From Rhinolophus ferrumequinum (taxonomy: Eukaryota > Chordata > Mammalia > Chiroptera > Rhinolophidae): a stretch of DNA of 64,000 nucleotides. Numbering within the stretch: position 1 is the first letter of the stretch; each line of letters starts with the position of its first letter. This document shows positions 41,691 to 55,800 of this stretch, piece after piece. The translations under genes were made by a program, and so were the position numbers. Under the pieces are notes generated by a model. It was given only the letters and a program-made list of their open reading frames with translations. It had not been told where the DNA came from and did not search any database. The DNA lies in assembly GCF_004115265.2 (NCBI RefSeq), contig NW_022680356.1, forward strand, positions 186,001 to 250,000, given 5' to 3'.

Positions 41691-43705
41691 CAGCAACTGG
41701 CGACACGAACACGGACACATGCAGAAGGACTGACTGGGCAGCCGGGCAGGACCATCACTGCAAGGACACGGAAGAGTATGGAACAGTTCTGAGCCAAGCA
41801 CCCCCGATCGGAAATAAACTCATAAAATAAACACTTATTTGGAACCACGTGAGGAATGAATGAAGCATCACTTCCTACTGGAGCCTCACTTCCCTCACAT
41901 ATATGCTATTGATTCAGGCTTAGAAAATCCATCAAGACCCATAGACTTCCTAACATCTCTGAACTCTTAGCTCTGTCGCTTAGCAGCTGGAGAACTCCTG
42001 AGTGTCCCTGTAGATTAGGTCCCAAAGATCATGACATACCTGCCTTCACGTGTCACAGCACTATAAAAACCTCCACACTTTCCCCATTACCAGCCCACGT
42101 AGACATCCCAAGGACCCAATACTCCACACTCTCTAAGTGGGTGTGCAACTGGCCACGACCTACATACACGTCCCTAAACGCCAACCTGGCAGCTCACTGG
42201 GCCTTCAGGAGTGACTTTTACCACTGACTGTTCCACTCCGCTCTGCATGCAAATTTGTGATCTAGACTCTGGGTAAAAACCAGGACTTGGTTTTGTAATT
42301 GCAAATCTCCACGTGAGTCAACTAGCTGGGCCTTTGTCCCCTTCACCCTGCTGTCACACTTTCACATGCTACACTGATTGCTGCATCTATTATATTTTTA
42401 TCATTCCATTTTCACTGTAAGCTCCCACTTCCCATCATGTTTGAGGAGCTGTTGTTTTTCCTTCTCCTTTTAAAAACATTTTCCCAAGTACAGGACTGCC
42501 TTTTCGTGTGAGTAGAATGAATAATGAGTACACGTATGCAGGAAGGGCACATGCACCACGTTCTAGTGTGGAGGTGCCTGGTCTAGGGGTCTGCTCTGAC
42601 GGCCACACTGCCTGGGAAGGGCACGCTCCCTCAGCTCAGCCAGCACAAGTGGCACCTGTCCTTCCCACTGCTGGTGACGTGGCCTCCTGAAAAGTCTGCA
42701 GCATACTACTCAAGCTGGGGAGTGGAAATCACACCAAATGGGACACTTCTGTTGGCCCATGAGAGGCTATGTGGAGCTCTGGAACCCCAACTTTTCTGTC
42801 TGGGGAGAGCCTGTCTCCGGGACAGAGGCCGCTCACTAGAACAGAACCCGCCCTCCAACCTCAGCAGAGATACGTGGCGAGCGCGGAGAGTGAGTGGCAG
42901 GGACTCCCTGTCCTGGGGCGGTGCCACCCCGGGGCCAGGAATTCTACTTTCTGACCCCAAGAGAGGTTTTCACAAAAGTGAAAACGAAAATCGTGAATAC
43001 AGGGAACTCTGCAAAAATGCTGTGGATTCTGATTACAACTAAGGTGACTGAAAGCATCATATCCCAAGGCACCCACTACTGAGTAAAGCAAGACATCATG
43101 TTTTCTCTCTCATGCTAATTTGATGCTAACGGGCTGTGGCCAACGTGCTGCTTGGTTTTTAAAACATGCAGAGAACAGCGTTTGCTGTGTTGGTGCCTGG
43201 CCCACACCAACCTGACGGGACTGACCTAAAGGCTCAGGAATGGAGACAGGAGAAGGCCCTGCCCCACGAGGCCAAGAAACCCAGGGCTGCCGGCGCATGC
43301 CTGTCCAGAGTGTCATGGGGGGACGGGCAGGGTCACACCGGCAACTCCGCAACACGGTAGCATCCAATCCCCATGCAGACAGAAGGTGGCGGCGGGCACA
43401 GAGCTAAGGCACGAAGGCTGCAGCAGGTGGGGACACCAAAGGTCCAACAGTCCCCGGGGAGGAGCAGCATGGCTCCCATGGCTGCCTTAGGACGGAAGCT
43501 CGATTCTTTAAATGATGGGAGCATAAAACAACCAAATCCCAGTGTCTTCCCCTGAGAAGAGCATTTAGTTCTCCCCTCGGGGGCCCTGAGCTGCGGCTCT
43601 GGGGAGTCACCTCCGCTGTCATGCTTTCTCCTCCATTGCGTCTTTGCCTGCTGCCTCTTTCTCGCTTGGCTTCCCCTGGAGCAGGACCCCGCACTCGGCC
43701 CTCGG
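41690..43705 (-). other. Probable TTL 3' UTR or downstream flank
   Basis: No frame or named repeat recognised. It directly follows the TTL stop on the minus strand, so at least the right part is probably 3' UTR. The 3' end could not be set. Confidence 0.4.
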
Positions 43706-43820
43706 TCACAGCCTGACAAAGGCAGTCGGCTGGCTCTGCTGCTGCTCGGCATCCGGGGGCGGGAAGATGCTGGAGATGGCCACGTCCACGATCCCCTGGC
43801 ACAGTTCTGCGTAGAGCTTC
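43706..43820 (-). CDS. TTL: TTL exon 7, C-terminus
   Basis: 115 bases: completes Gln340, residues 341-377 ([16 protein letters not shown]... AFVRL) and TGA at 43708-43706. Acceptor TTTCAG|GAAGCTC. The Gln-rich tail varies from human but the length is the same. Confidence 0.95.
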
Positions 43821-46800
43821 CTGAAACACGTTTGGAAACATGCCATTGAATAAGTTCACCCAAGCGGTCGCGGAAAAACCAGAGCTTTTCCCACGTCACA
43901 ATCACATTTACTCAGCTCACATCTGGCTCCCGCCATCCATCCAGATACTCGGGACACTGCGGGTGATGAAGTGTCCCCTTAACACGTGTTTCTGGAAGTC
44001 CCAACAGGCGGATAAACAGACCACTGCTTGGCCGTGAGCTGCACGGTGGAGAGGCTATTGCAAGATAAGAGCCCTGCTGCTGTCTGGGGAGGGGACACAT
44101 GCAGTGGCAGCCCTCCCCACAGAAAGCTCCCGCTCCGTGTGGTTGAAGGGAGTGATGCCCCAGGAGTGACAGCTAAGCTGAGACCTGGGGAATGAATGAA
44201 GTCAGGCCAAGAATGGAGGATGGCAGAAAAGAGGGGAGACAGACACAAGGACAACGAGGGAGGGAGGGGTGACAGAAGGGAGGTGGGCTGGGGACGTGAT
44301 CAGCGCAAGGGGAGGCTGCAGGCAAGGCAGGAGCCAGGCCATGGCCAGGAGTATGGACTCTATCCAGAGGCCCTGGAAGCACCAAAGCAGAAAAGCTAAG
44401 GAGGAAAACCTCCCACCCATGTCTTCAGAGCAGCAAGGGGCCCTCCAGCTCCCTTGGCCACTATTCCCTATAGGTTTCTGCCCATTGTGTGGGCAGCTCA
44501 CGAGGCCCAAGCCTGCAACCTCAGAACCAACTAACGCAGGGGAAAACCAGAGGCGTGTGGTCCAGAGAGAAAACCCACATCTGAGATGATGCTCAGGCCA
44601 GACATGCTCACCCACCTGACTGGCTGAAGACACATCTGGACTCCAGGCCCGGAGCCCGGGGCAGGCACCCTGACCTACAGGAACAGAGGCCTTTACTGCC
44701 CTGCTGTCCAGTCTGCTCCCCATCACAGAAAGGGGACCTTCTCCCCCGCCCCCGTCCCTTTTTACTGCCCCGAGCCTGGTGCTCCTAAGTCCCAATGTCG
44801 TGTAAGGCCCTCTGGGAGGAAAGCATGAAAAGCCACGCCTGCATTTTCTATCTCAGGAAGTGCTGACTGCCAGCAGACCTCCATCTCCCAGCTGGACAGC
44901 TGTTCCCCCGCCCCCAATTCCACAGCCCCTGTCCTCTGTCCAACGAATTGAGTCCCTCTGTCAACAGTTTGGTGTGGCCAAATCACTCAGCCTCTCACTT
45001 GTAAGGGACAGTGACAGGAGGCCTGGAAGGCAGTGATGGGGACAAAACTTTGGACCCGGCACGTCCCCAGGAGCCACAACTGTCAAATACGCCGTGTTCA
45101 GTGCTTCATGATGCTCATCTTGAAACACTTGGGAAGGCGTTTCCCAAAGGGGCAGGCTCGGGCCAAGGAGAGGATGTAGCTGTGACACGGGCAAGTCAGC
45201 TCATATCTGAAACACTTGTGCTGCAGAGGGTCACCGTACACAGGTAGTCCTGTGCCTCTGACATCCTGCTCATCATCTGCGACAAAACAGCCGCACGTTA
45301 ACACGTGCACAACACGTGGGGGACTGTGGCTCAGGAGGAAACACAGGTCATCCACCATGGCATCAAGTCACCACACCTATCAGCCCTCAGCCCATCCTTC
45401 CTTTAGGACACAAATAAAGCATTTGAAAGTTCACATCCTTCAGAACAAGAACCGGACTCGTGCCTCATGCCTCTCAGTGCGGCCTGGGTCCCTCGTGCCT
45501 TCCCGGGCCACCTCACGGTAAGCCCCACCCCACCCCAGAAGCCCTCTCCATTCAAAATCATGCCCCTAAAAGACAGAATGGGTTCATTTTCTGTCACAGA
45601 CTTGTACCACAGTAAGATTCATAGTGATTAATCGGGCAGTGTCTGTCTTCTCCCTCAGTGGGCTTCCTTGAGGACACTCACCTTTACGTGACCTCCTCCT
45701 ACTCCTTTGGGAGGTCACCTCAGTTTCTCCAGGATGTGCATGGAGGACACGATGAAAGTGGATCTCAGAACCAATAGCCTTTGAGGGTCAAGTCCAAGTG
45801 AGCTTCCCTCACATGTAAGGCCTTCCATGGTGCAATCGGACCCCACTCTCCCCTTCATTGTCCCTTACTCCATGACACCACACTGCAGCCAGGCCTTTCC
45901 CAGGAGGAACAGACGCTCCCCTAGGGGGTGCAGAGTCTGCTCACCTGTGCTGTCCCACAAAGCCTGGCACCAAGCAAGGACCTGCTGGACACTGTCCCCT
46001 TCCTGAAGGCTGTCTCCTACCCTCTGGGAGCATGTCACTCTCTTCTCACATCCCAGCTCCAGCTCCACTGCCTGCCCGGGTCATCACTGTCCCCCCAACT
46101 CCAGGGCCCTGCTCACTCACCCTGTCACACAAGAGGGTCCCTTCTGGCAGTTACTAGCTTTGTTTGAAACTCTCACAACTACCAGCCACCTGAGTGCAGA
46201 CTAACGGCTCAACGCACGGGAAATTGGGAAAGGAAAGGCCTCAGCAAAGCCCTGCCAGCGGGGTCCTCCCCAGGGACTCCTGTTTTGTCACACCCACCCT
46301 GACAGCAGTCAAGGGTTATGGGAGCGCACCACCTTGCCGACACTGGCCGTTCAATTGCGGAACCAACTTTCCCTCTCACAACCCGGTGGTGTCGGTGGAA
46401 CCCACTTCCCCTGTCACAACCCAGTGGTGTCACGCTTACTGAGCACAAGCGGGGGCGCCGTTGACCTCGATGAGCCAGACCTTCAGCTCCTCGTCCACCA
46501 TGAAGTCGAAGCCAAACAGCTGGAAGCTGTGGTAAGGGAGGTGTCGTGTGCTGATGGCGGGCTCCACACTCGAGAGGCAGCTCCTGCAGGCACAGGGGAG
46601 AAGGGACCCGGGAGATGGGCTGGTGACGGTACATCACGTGTGCTCACAAATCGGCTTGACCAAATTACAAATAGATTATTCAAGACGATGCTACTCATGA
46701 GGCGACGTGTTAGAAGACTGCAACCGCAGATGTCGCACAAGCTCTGGCTGCTTTCCAAGCTCAGCATTGTCACCGTGACCCCTGTAAAGGTGGCCTTCTC

Positions 46801-49800
46801 CCACAGGAGGGCTGCTGCCACATGTGTTTGTGACAATAAAACATTTGCATGTGTTGTCTCCATAGAAAAGAAAGGGACCACTATTCGGTGAAGAGCAGAA
46901 TTGCCACAAAGAATGTTGGCCTCATTCATTTTTTTTTACTAGACCCAGTTTGAATCCCAAATTGTTACTAATTAAAAGACTGAAGTACTACATGTATTGA
47001 AACTAAATGTTGAAATAGAATAGTATTAACATCAACTACTGTTCGAAAAAACTGGGGTAAGAACACGGAATAATTGAAAACACAGAAGTTGAAAGTGAAT
47101 CTCAAACATATATGAGGTCAGAGGTCAGGCTGCCGCAGCCAGAATCTTGGTCATTGTTTTAACCTCTCCAAGCCAAGCTTTGATTTCTTTTTCCATAAAG
47201 TCGGGGGTAAGATAATGGAACTATGACTAATAAATCACTGTTGTCTAATCTGGCCGTCTCACAATACCTGTGCCATCTCTATTTTATGAAGGTCTTCTGG
47301 ATTTTCCCGACCTAATGTTGGGGCAATACCTATCTTAGCAATAGACTATGTTATAATGACTCCAAGATCACCAGGGGTAGCCATCCCTCTACTCAACTGT
47401 ATAGTTAAAAGGAAAAAGGTGTGGGGAACTGGCTTCCACATGACTAACTCTAGGGTGTAGGTTTTGACTTTAGAGACCTGTGGCCTCTGTGAATGTGGGG
47501 CTAGGGTCTTGCTCCCCAGACCTCCCTCCACCACTCCCCCAACTCTAAGTGTCAATTTTCTTTTTTTTCCCGAAAAGGGAAATATTTCTATAGATATGTT
47601 TAAGCGTTTAAAAATAATTTTGGACAGTTAGCCATTGAAGAACCAGTAGGAATAAGAATTTTTCCTCCCATTCATCTTTAACCTGCACTGGCCAGCCACA
47701 TACCACACGTTTTTCTAAGTCCTATTTCCATGCTATGAGAGAATACCCTTAACTTTTGTTTTAATTACAACATTATAATTAAGAAAAAATATTTTAAAAT
47801 ACTATTTAGTTTTGATCTACTTGTTCTGGCTGTTAGTTTTTCTTTTACATACTAGAGCATAGTGTACTTTCATTCTTTATCCTTCAGTATTATTTGGGTT
47901 TTATCTCTCTCTCTTTTTTTTTTGCCATGAACATCTATTATTTAATGAATCTTAAAAACAGAGGAAAGACTCATTAAAAGCAATACTAAGATTTCAGCTG
48001 ACATCTCAACAGAAAAGACAGAAGCCAGAGATAACGGTAAGCCACCTTCAAAGTGCCAAAAAAACTAAATGCTGATCTAGAAATCTGTTTCCAGAGCAAA
48101 TATCATTTAAAAATGAAGACAAAATAAATATATTATCAGATAAACAAAAATAAAGATAATTCATCACCAGCAGACCTCACTTTTTTAAAAAAGCACTAAA
48201 CATGAGTTTTTTAAGAAAAATGATCCTAGACAAAAGCAAGAATATGCGTGACAGAAACAGAAGCAACATGAAGGGTTAAAATGTATGGGAAACTCTAAAT
48301 GAATATTAACTGTACATAATAATAAAAATAATGTCTTGTGAATTTAAAATACTTGGAGCATTAATGACCATCCACGTGCCCACAGTCCAGGCCCCCGCGT
48401 GGGTCCCTCCTACTTCCCCAGAGAGAGAGCCACTATTTTGAATTGCGTGTTTATTACTCCTTTGCTTCTATTTTTACCATCCAGTACCTTTCTCTAAGTA
48501 ATGTATTATAATACTAAGTTTTGCTTGTTTTTCAATTTATATGAATGGAATCAATCTATATCTAATATACAGCTTGTTTTTATTTTTTTAAAATTTTTGC
48601 TTGACAATATGTTTGTGTAAGTGCAGTCAAAACACCCTTCAGGAATAAGGTGAAATAAAGACATTCTCAGATGATGGAAAATTAAGAGGACTCATCACAG
48701 CAGAACTGCCCTAAAAGAAATGATAAAGTCTGAAAGGAAATGATACCAGAGAGGAACCTGGAACTTCAGGACTTAATGAAGAGCAAAACTAATAGCAAAT
48801 ATGTAGGTAAATAAAAATAGTTTCCTCCTTTTATATTTAAATGGGAAGGGGTTTCTTGTACATGGCATGCAGTTTGCTCTTGTATTTAAAACAAACACAA
48901 CATATATATATATATACATATATGATGACAGCAATAATTATAACGTGATAGTTCAATGTATGTGAATGTACTAGACACTACAACTATAACAGATATAACA
49001 GAGAGGGAGAGTGTCAAGTGAACTATAAGGTTATAAGGTTTCTGCATTTTATTTGAAGTAGTAAATTATTAACTCTAAGAAGGCTATGAAATATTAGGTA
49101 CATAAATTGTGATCTCTAGAGTTACCACTAAAATGTATATAGATAAGCAGATAGATGAGATATATCTGTATCTATATATCTATCTATGATAAATATATAT
49201 AGAGATAGTATCTATGATATATATATGTACGTATATATAGAGGGAGAGAGAGAGAGACAGGCAGGCAGATAGATATAGAGCTAGACAGATATAGAGATAG
49301 ATAGGCAGATAGATGATAAATATAGAGACAGACAGATAGATAGATAGGCAGACAGACAATAGATATCTAGATAGATATAGCCAAATACTCAACAGGAAAA
49401 TTAAAATGGCACTCTAAAAAAAATTCAAATAATTCAAAAGAAGTCAGAGAAATGAAAAGCTAACAAAAACAAAAACTAGAGGGAACAAACAGACCAAATA
49501 ATAAAATGGTAGCTATAAATCCAATCAAACCAATAATTACACTAAATTTAAATGGTATAAATACCAATTAAAAGACAGAGATCATCAATCATATTGGATT
49601 CAAAAGAAAACAAAACCAAACCCAACTCTATGTTGTCTACCAGGGCCCACTTTAGAATTGAATAGAACAGAATAGAACAGAATAGAACAGAACAGAACAG
49701 AACAGAACAGAATAGAATATATGAGAAAAGATACTCTACTAATCAAAAGAAAGCTGGCTATATTGGTATCAGGCAAAATTGACTTCAAAATAAGAAATAT

Positions 49801-52800
49801 TACCAGAGATAAAGGCAGAAATTACATAATGATAGAGTGGTCGATTCCCCAAGAGATAACAATTCTAAATGTATATACACTTAACAACAGATCTTCAAAA
49901 TATATGAAACAAAACCTGATGAAACTAAAAGGAGACACAGACAAATCCATAATCATACTTGGAGACTTCGATGTGTTTCCTCTCTATAATGAACAAGTAG
50001 ATCTGAAAATCAGCAAGGATATAAAAGACTTGAACAGCACTAGCAACTGCTTTCATATAATTCACATTTATAGAACCTGCCCCACTAGAGCACAGAAAAT
50101 ATTATTCTTAGTGTAGGTGGAACATTCACTAAGATGGACCATATTCTGGTCATGAAACAAACTTTAACATTTTAAAGACATGAAACCATACAAACTATGT
50201 TCTCTGGCCATAATGGATAAAGTAGAAATCAGTAACAGAAAGATGTCTGGAAAATCCCCATTTAGATATTAAGTAAAAATTTCTAATAAGGCATGAGTCA
50301 AATATGAACACACAAAGGAAGGTAGAAAATAATAAAATGAAAATGAAAACACAACATAGCAAAATTGGGTGCAGCTCCCATGTTTCCCTGAAAATAAGAC
50401 TTAGCCGGACAATCAGCTCTAATGCGTCTTTTGGAGCAAAAATTAATCTAAATTATAATATCAGGTCTTAGATTAATTTTTGCTCCAAAAGACTGATTGT
50501 CCAGCTAGGTCTTATTTTCTGGGAAACATGGTAATGTGTACTTAGAGGGAAATTGATAGCATTAAATGCTTGTATTTTTAAAAAAATAAAGTCTCAAATC
50601 AATGATGTAACCTTTCACAAGGAAACTAGAAAAAGAACAAATTAACATCCTCCCCCCCAAAAAAAGCAGAAGGGAATAATAAAGAGCATAAACTAAGAAA
50701 TCAAACACAGTAGAGAAGATCAGTAAAGCCAAAAGCTGACTTTTTAAATAGATTAATAAAATTGATAAATCTCTAGCCAACCTGTCCAAGAAAAATGGAG
50801 AGAAGATATAAATTACCAGTATAAGGAATGAAAACAAAGACATCATTACAGATCCTATAGATATTAAAAGGATAATAAAAGAATACTACAAATAATTATT
50901 GTCCTTAAACTAGACAACTTAAGTGGAAAAATTCCCAGAAAGGCAGAAACTCCCAAAGGTTCTTCAAGATACATGTAAGCAAAAAAGATAGAATTAAGTT
51001 ACCTTATGATGTGTTTGATTTGTAGTAAGATAGTATTCTCCAGTGTGATGTTCAAAGCAGCCGTCAGGTACTGACTGAACTCGTCAAAGAACATTTCGTT
51101 CCCTTCTTCGTATTTCCCATAGTTCTTTGAGTGTTCCTTTTGAATGCAGTGATTGGTCAAGTGGCAGGTTTTGTCTTGGAAATTATCGGCATGATAGGGT
51201 TCTGATGCAGTCCGCAGCACACCCTCGCGATAGAGGTAGATGTTATACTGGTGATCCAGCAAGACCCAGCTCCTGCAAGTTAATGAAAACACTGTTACTC
51301 AGGTCTCCCAAAGTTTCTTCACATCACACACATCATCCCACACCTTGACTGTTTTTGGTGGGAAGTAGAGGAAGGAGGTAAGGAGGTGCATTTTAAAATT
51401 AGACGAGGCAAGGCATGGCAATTAGCTAAGACAGTGATTGTCTTTGTAATGGGCAAACTGATGGCAAGGAGAGACATGAAAAAGATACAGCATTTTGAAG
51501 AGTGGTGATGGCCTGGTTTTTAGGATCAGCCTATGGAAGCTCCGTTTGCCATGCCTGCCCTTTTAGTAACTTTAGGAGGAGGGCTGTTCACCCTGAAGCC
51601 GATTTGACATCATAAGGCAGCAGGTCAGCATGAAGGAAACGGACTGTCCTCTGGGGGGCTGACAGCAAGGTCAAGGGCAGGCTGGGCTGAGCTCAGTGTT
51701 AGAAAGCAACGCACAACCCCTTGCCAGGCCTCCTGCTCAGAACGTTAAAGTCCAAAAACCTGAGGTGTGTTCGTAAAATCCTCAAAGGAAGGGACACAAA
51801 TAATAATGTCAGGACATATTATTTGTTAGGGTCAGATGATCTGTTGTGTCCCATGGGTATCTCTTGGCTTCTTCCACAAGCAAACCCCATATATTTTATA
51901 CCCTTCTCTTTGGACCCACAAGAAGTCATATTCGTTGAAGAGAATACAAAGAAAGAAAACCCATAATCTTAGTAACATTTTCTAGAAAGAAAAACGGAAT
52001 TCAGCACAGAAGTTCAGTGGCACTCAGCTGCTCTCACTTTTGGTCACATATTGAATACTTGGTCACCATGCAATGCTCCAGGGTAGTGAGCCTGGCAAAG
52101 AACTCACCGAATGTCGAACTTGCGATGACCTGGCTCCAGCAGCAGAGGGCGCTCTAAGTACTTCTGGATCACGTGAACCTGGCCTTGGCGGTCTATGAAG
52201 TCCAGAAGTTCCGTGGCCTCTGAGGAGATGAGAATGCCTTCCCCTAGGGGAAATCAAACCGGAAACGGAAGTTGGTCCAGCTCCTCCTGAGAAATTGCTC
52301 TGCGCACAGCCAGAGGGAAGCGCCCACAGGACGCTGGTTGGCTGGCCATTCTTCGTGCCCAGGCCTCCCCTGCGCGGAAAGCACCAGGGTCATTCAACCC
52401 TTTCTCCATGTAGGGTTGCAAACAATGTCTTGGCAGGCTCCAACCACAAAATTCCATTTTACAGACACTCAAAATGTCCAGGTACCCTGGGTAAATGCCA
52501 CCACCCTCCCATTGGTTACCACTATAAAGACAATGCACTTGCACTGCCTGCATCTACTTCTAACACTATCTTATGGAAACACTTGGGAGGTTAGGGCACA
52601 AATGCAAACGGAGCAGTGGGTATCCTGCAGCTTTGTAATAGAAAAATCGGCTCCAAAGTGTCCGTCGACATTGAGTAAATGATACCATAGCCTTTTAAAC
52701 AGCTTCACCACGATATATTTTGCATACCATAAAGTTCACCCATGGAAAGTGTGCGGTTTTTAGTCTAGTCAAGCAACCATCACTACAATCTCAGTGCCAG

Positions 52801-55800
52801 ACAGGAGGGGGGCAAGGGGTGGGTGGAAAGGGGAAGGGATGAAGAAGGACAAAGTGGATGGCCTTTTTTCTGACTAGACTATGGTTCCATGACAGCAAGA
52901 CATCCTGTCTGTCTCATTCACCCCATATCATTACTTCTCTAATTCATTCATTCACTCACTCAATATCTATATTGACCTTTGCTGGGTGCCAGGTGCTGTC
53001 CATAGCACTGAGCACCAGTGTGACATGGCCTGACTGTGCTTTAACAGGATGTCTGTCTGCTGTGTGTAGACTCGACAGAATGGTCCAGAACATGAGGACA
53101 GGAAGCTGTGCTCCAGGTGAGAGGTGAAGGCTGAACAGGCTCGATAGTGCATGTAGTTTCAAGGTTGGACCAACTATACCTGTCATGCAGTGGGTACTGA
53201 ACATTTGTTTAACAAGAATAAAAGCCATTCATTCAGCCTATTGGTTTCATCTGGTTTCTAAGCAGGATAAATGAATACCATTTATCCTTGACTCCCAAAG
53301 CAAAATGGCTTAGTTGCTTGGCATGTTATTCTCTTTCCCTCTCTTTGCTGCTGACATCATTGTGTTTTGTCGTGGTAAGTGTCCACGGACCACCCAGGTG
53401 GGATCACTGCCAGACTTGACAGGCCCTTCTACCAAGGGCCCTGTGGGGACAGAGTCCCAGAGAGCAGTTTCCAGGCTCTCGGTCTCACGTGGAAAGGTGC
53501 TGGCCATCAGCTGTAACCAGTTAGCCATTCTGCTGTAACTGCCTTGGCTGAGCTAGCAAGCACGGATTGCAGTTAGCAAGGGTTTGGTGGGTTGGCAGAG
53601 AAGCAGACGGTGGATTGCGGATCGTGTGGATCTTGCTTCCTGTGACTCCAACCCAGCCGCCAGCGAGAATATATGTCACGCGGGGTCTCAGGCAGGGTCT
53701 CTGGTCCCGCTCCCCATATAAGAACACAGGATATGGTGAGGCCAAAAAGGAACATCCACGGAGCCATGGATGAGAGGTTCATACTGCTATAGTCTCGGTG
53801 GAGGCTGGGTTGGAAATACAGGAAGCAGCATTTACACGATCCGCAGCCTTCTGCTTCTCTGCCAACTAACCTCACTTACTGCAATCTGCCGTGCTAACTG
53901 CAATCCACTGCTTGCCAGCCACCATTCACTGCTAACATAGCCACGGCAGTTATATTAGTGGCCAGTGGCTCACTGGTTACAGCTGACGGCCAACTAGCCA
54001 CAGCTGATAGCCATTTGATCACAGTCGATGGCCATTTACTACCTGAGCCAGCACCTTTGCACGTGAGGCCGAGAGCCTGGAAACTGCACTCCTGGCTCTG
54101 TCCCCACGATATATGCCTCCCCTACCTATGGCTCCATTGGTGTTCCCTTTTGGCTTCACCATATCCTGCGTTCTTGTGCGGGGAGCTGAGTCCCTACCTT
54201 ACAATCCCTATCTCACTCCTGAGTCTCATGCCAGTCAAGGCTCCGAGGCAGAAGGTGTCCTTACGATGGCCGTCCTGACTCCACCCAAATCCACAGGAGG
54301 AATCTGGAATACTGTGGATTTCTATTTCCTCTTTCAAGTCCCCCATTTACTATTAGAACCAAGCTAGGGGACAGTACTTGAGAAGAGGTCACAAGAGGGG
54401 AGAGAGAAGTCAGTGAGGTACCTGGCTCGAGGCAAGATTTCAAGTCCCCCAGTTTCAGGAGGTTCCAGGTGATGGGGTCAGAAGGCCTTCTCCAACAAGG
54501 CAACAAGTGAGCTAAGAGACTCAGAAAATGACCCATGAAATGCGTCCAGGTACACACAGGTGTGACGGTTTGCGGGACACCAGGCAGGCAGCTACGGGCC
54601 AAGCAAGGCCAAGAATGAGCTGTGATCAGAGACGGGCACTGTGGGGACAGAGCCAGGAGTGCAGTTTCCAGGCTCTCAGCCTCACATAGAAAGGTGCTGG
54701 CTCAGGTAGTAAATGGCCATCAATTGTGATTGGACGGCCATCAGCTGTGGCTAGTTGGCCGTCAGCTGTAACCAGTGAGCCATTGGCCACTAATATAACT
54801 GCCGTGGCTACGCTAGAAGCAAATGGGGGCTAGCAAGGGCGAATTGTGGATTGCAGAGAGGCAGATGCCGCCAGCGAGATATAGTGCTATGAGTCCCCTA
54901 TCTTTGATTCCATGGATGTTCCTTTTTGGCCTCACCATGTCCTGCGTTCTTATGTGGGGAGCAGGAGCTGAGAACCCGCATGACATCCTCCACGACAGGC
55001 ACACGTGAAATGTGCAGGCTGCCAGCAGGGCTCGGTCGGGAGCTCATGCTAACACCATTATGTCTGAGAGGAGGACTGGCGAGAACAGTAGCTTTGACTC
55101 AAGTGGAAATGGCAAGAAAAAGTCTAATTCAGAATATGTTTTGCAGGTAGAGCTGATGCATCGGGTATAGATACTAAAGAAAAGAACAGTCATGACGGAT
55201 GCTGGGTTTGGGCTCCGAGAGAAAAGTGGGAAGACTGACAGGCGGGCGGTGAGGAGGTAGAGTGGGAGGAAAGTGAAGCGTTCTCTGCCAGACGTGTGAG
55301 TTTCAAATGCCTGCAGCTGGTCTGGAGCTTACAGGGAAAGACATTGGCTGGAGGTGCATGCGCAGACATCATCGGTATGGAAGTAAATATTCAAGACAAT
55401 GCACCTAGATGTGCTGGCTGCCCTGGAGGATGCAAGTAAGAGAGTCACCCATTTAAACACATCATTAAAATCTAGCTGACGACATGGACAGGACAAGGGG
55501 GCAGGAATGCCAACTCACCTTTGGCCCCAGCAGATGACTTTGCAATCCAAACGTTGCCCTCTCCATCCTCCTTCTTTTTGTTGTAAGATGCCAGGAAGAA
55601 TTCCCTCTCATCTGTCCTCGAGTTACAGATGGGCACGTGGGTCCCGTTCTGTGCAGGAGCAGCTGGGGTCTTCAGGTTGGTGGGGTAGATCACGTAGGAC
55701 TCGGGGAACCACGTGCAGGACTCGACCAGTTCTGGGCTTGTCTTGATTAGCCTGGCACAGGACACGGGCACAGGGTCAGGCTCCCTCCTTAGTACTGTCA

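Larger units (their letters stand above)
47980..50940 (+). mobile_element. Old L1/HAL1 fragments in TTL intron 5
   Basis: ORF1-like 3' text (AACAGAAAAGACAGAAGCCA; GAAATCTGTTTCCAGAGC; AATAAGGTGAAATAAAGACA) is followed by ORF2 endonuclease text (AATTGACTTCAAAATAAGAA; AATCATACTTGGAGACTTCG) and by the 50.7-kb stretch with TTGATAAATCTCTAGCCAAC. At least two old copies, broken up by a microsatellite and a MITE. Frames are decayed; one of 131 codons remains at 49721-50116. Confidence 0.65.

Noticed and set aside
46334-46891. 185-codon frame on the + strand
   Set aside because: It is antisense to TTL exon 6 and its flanks, and its translation resembles nothing.
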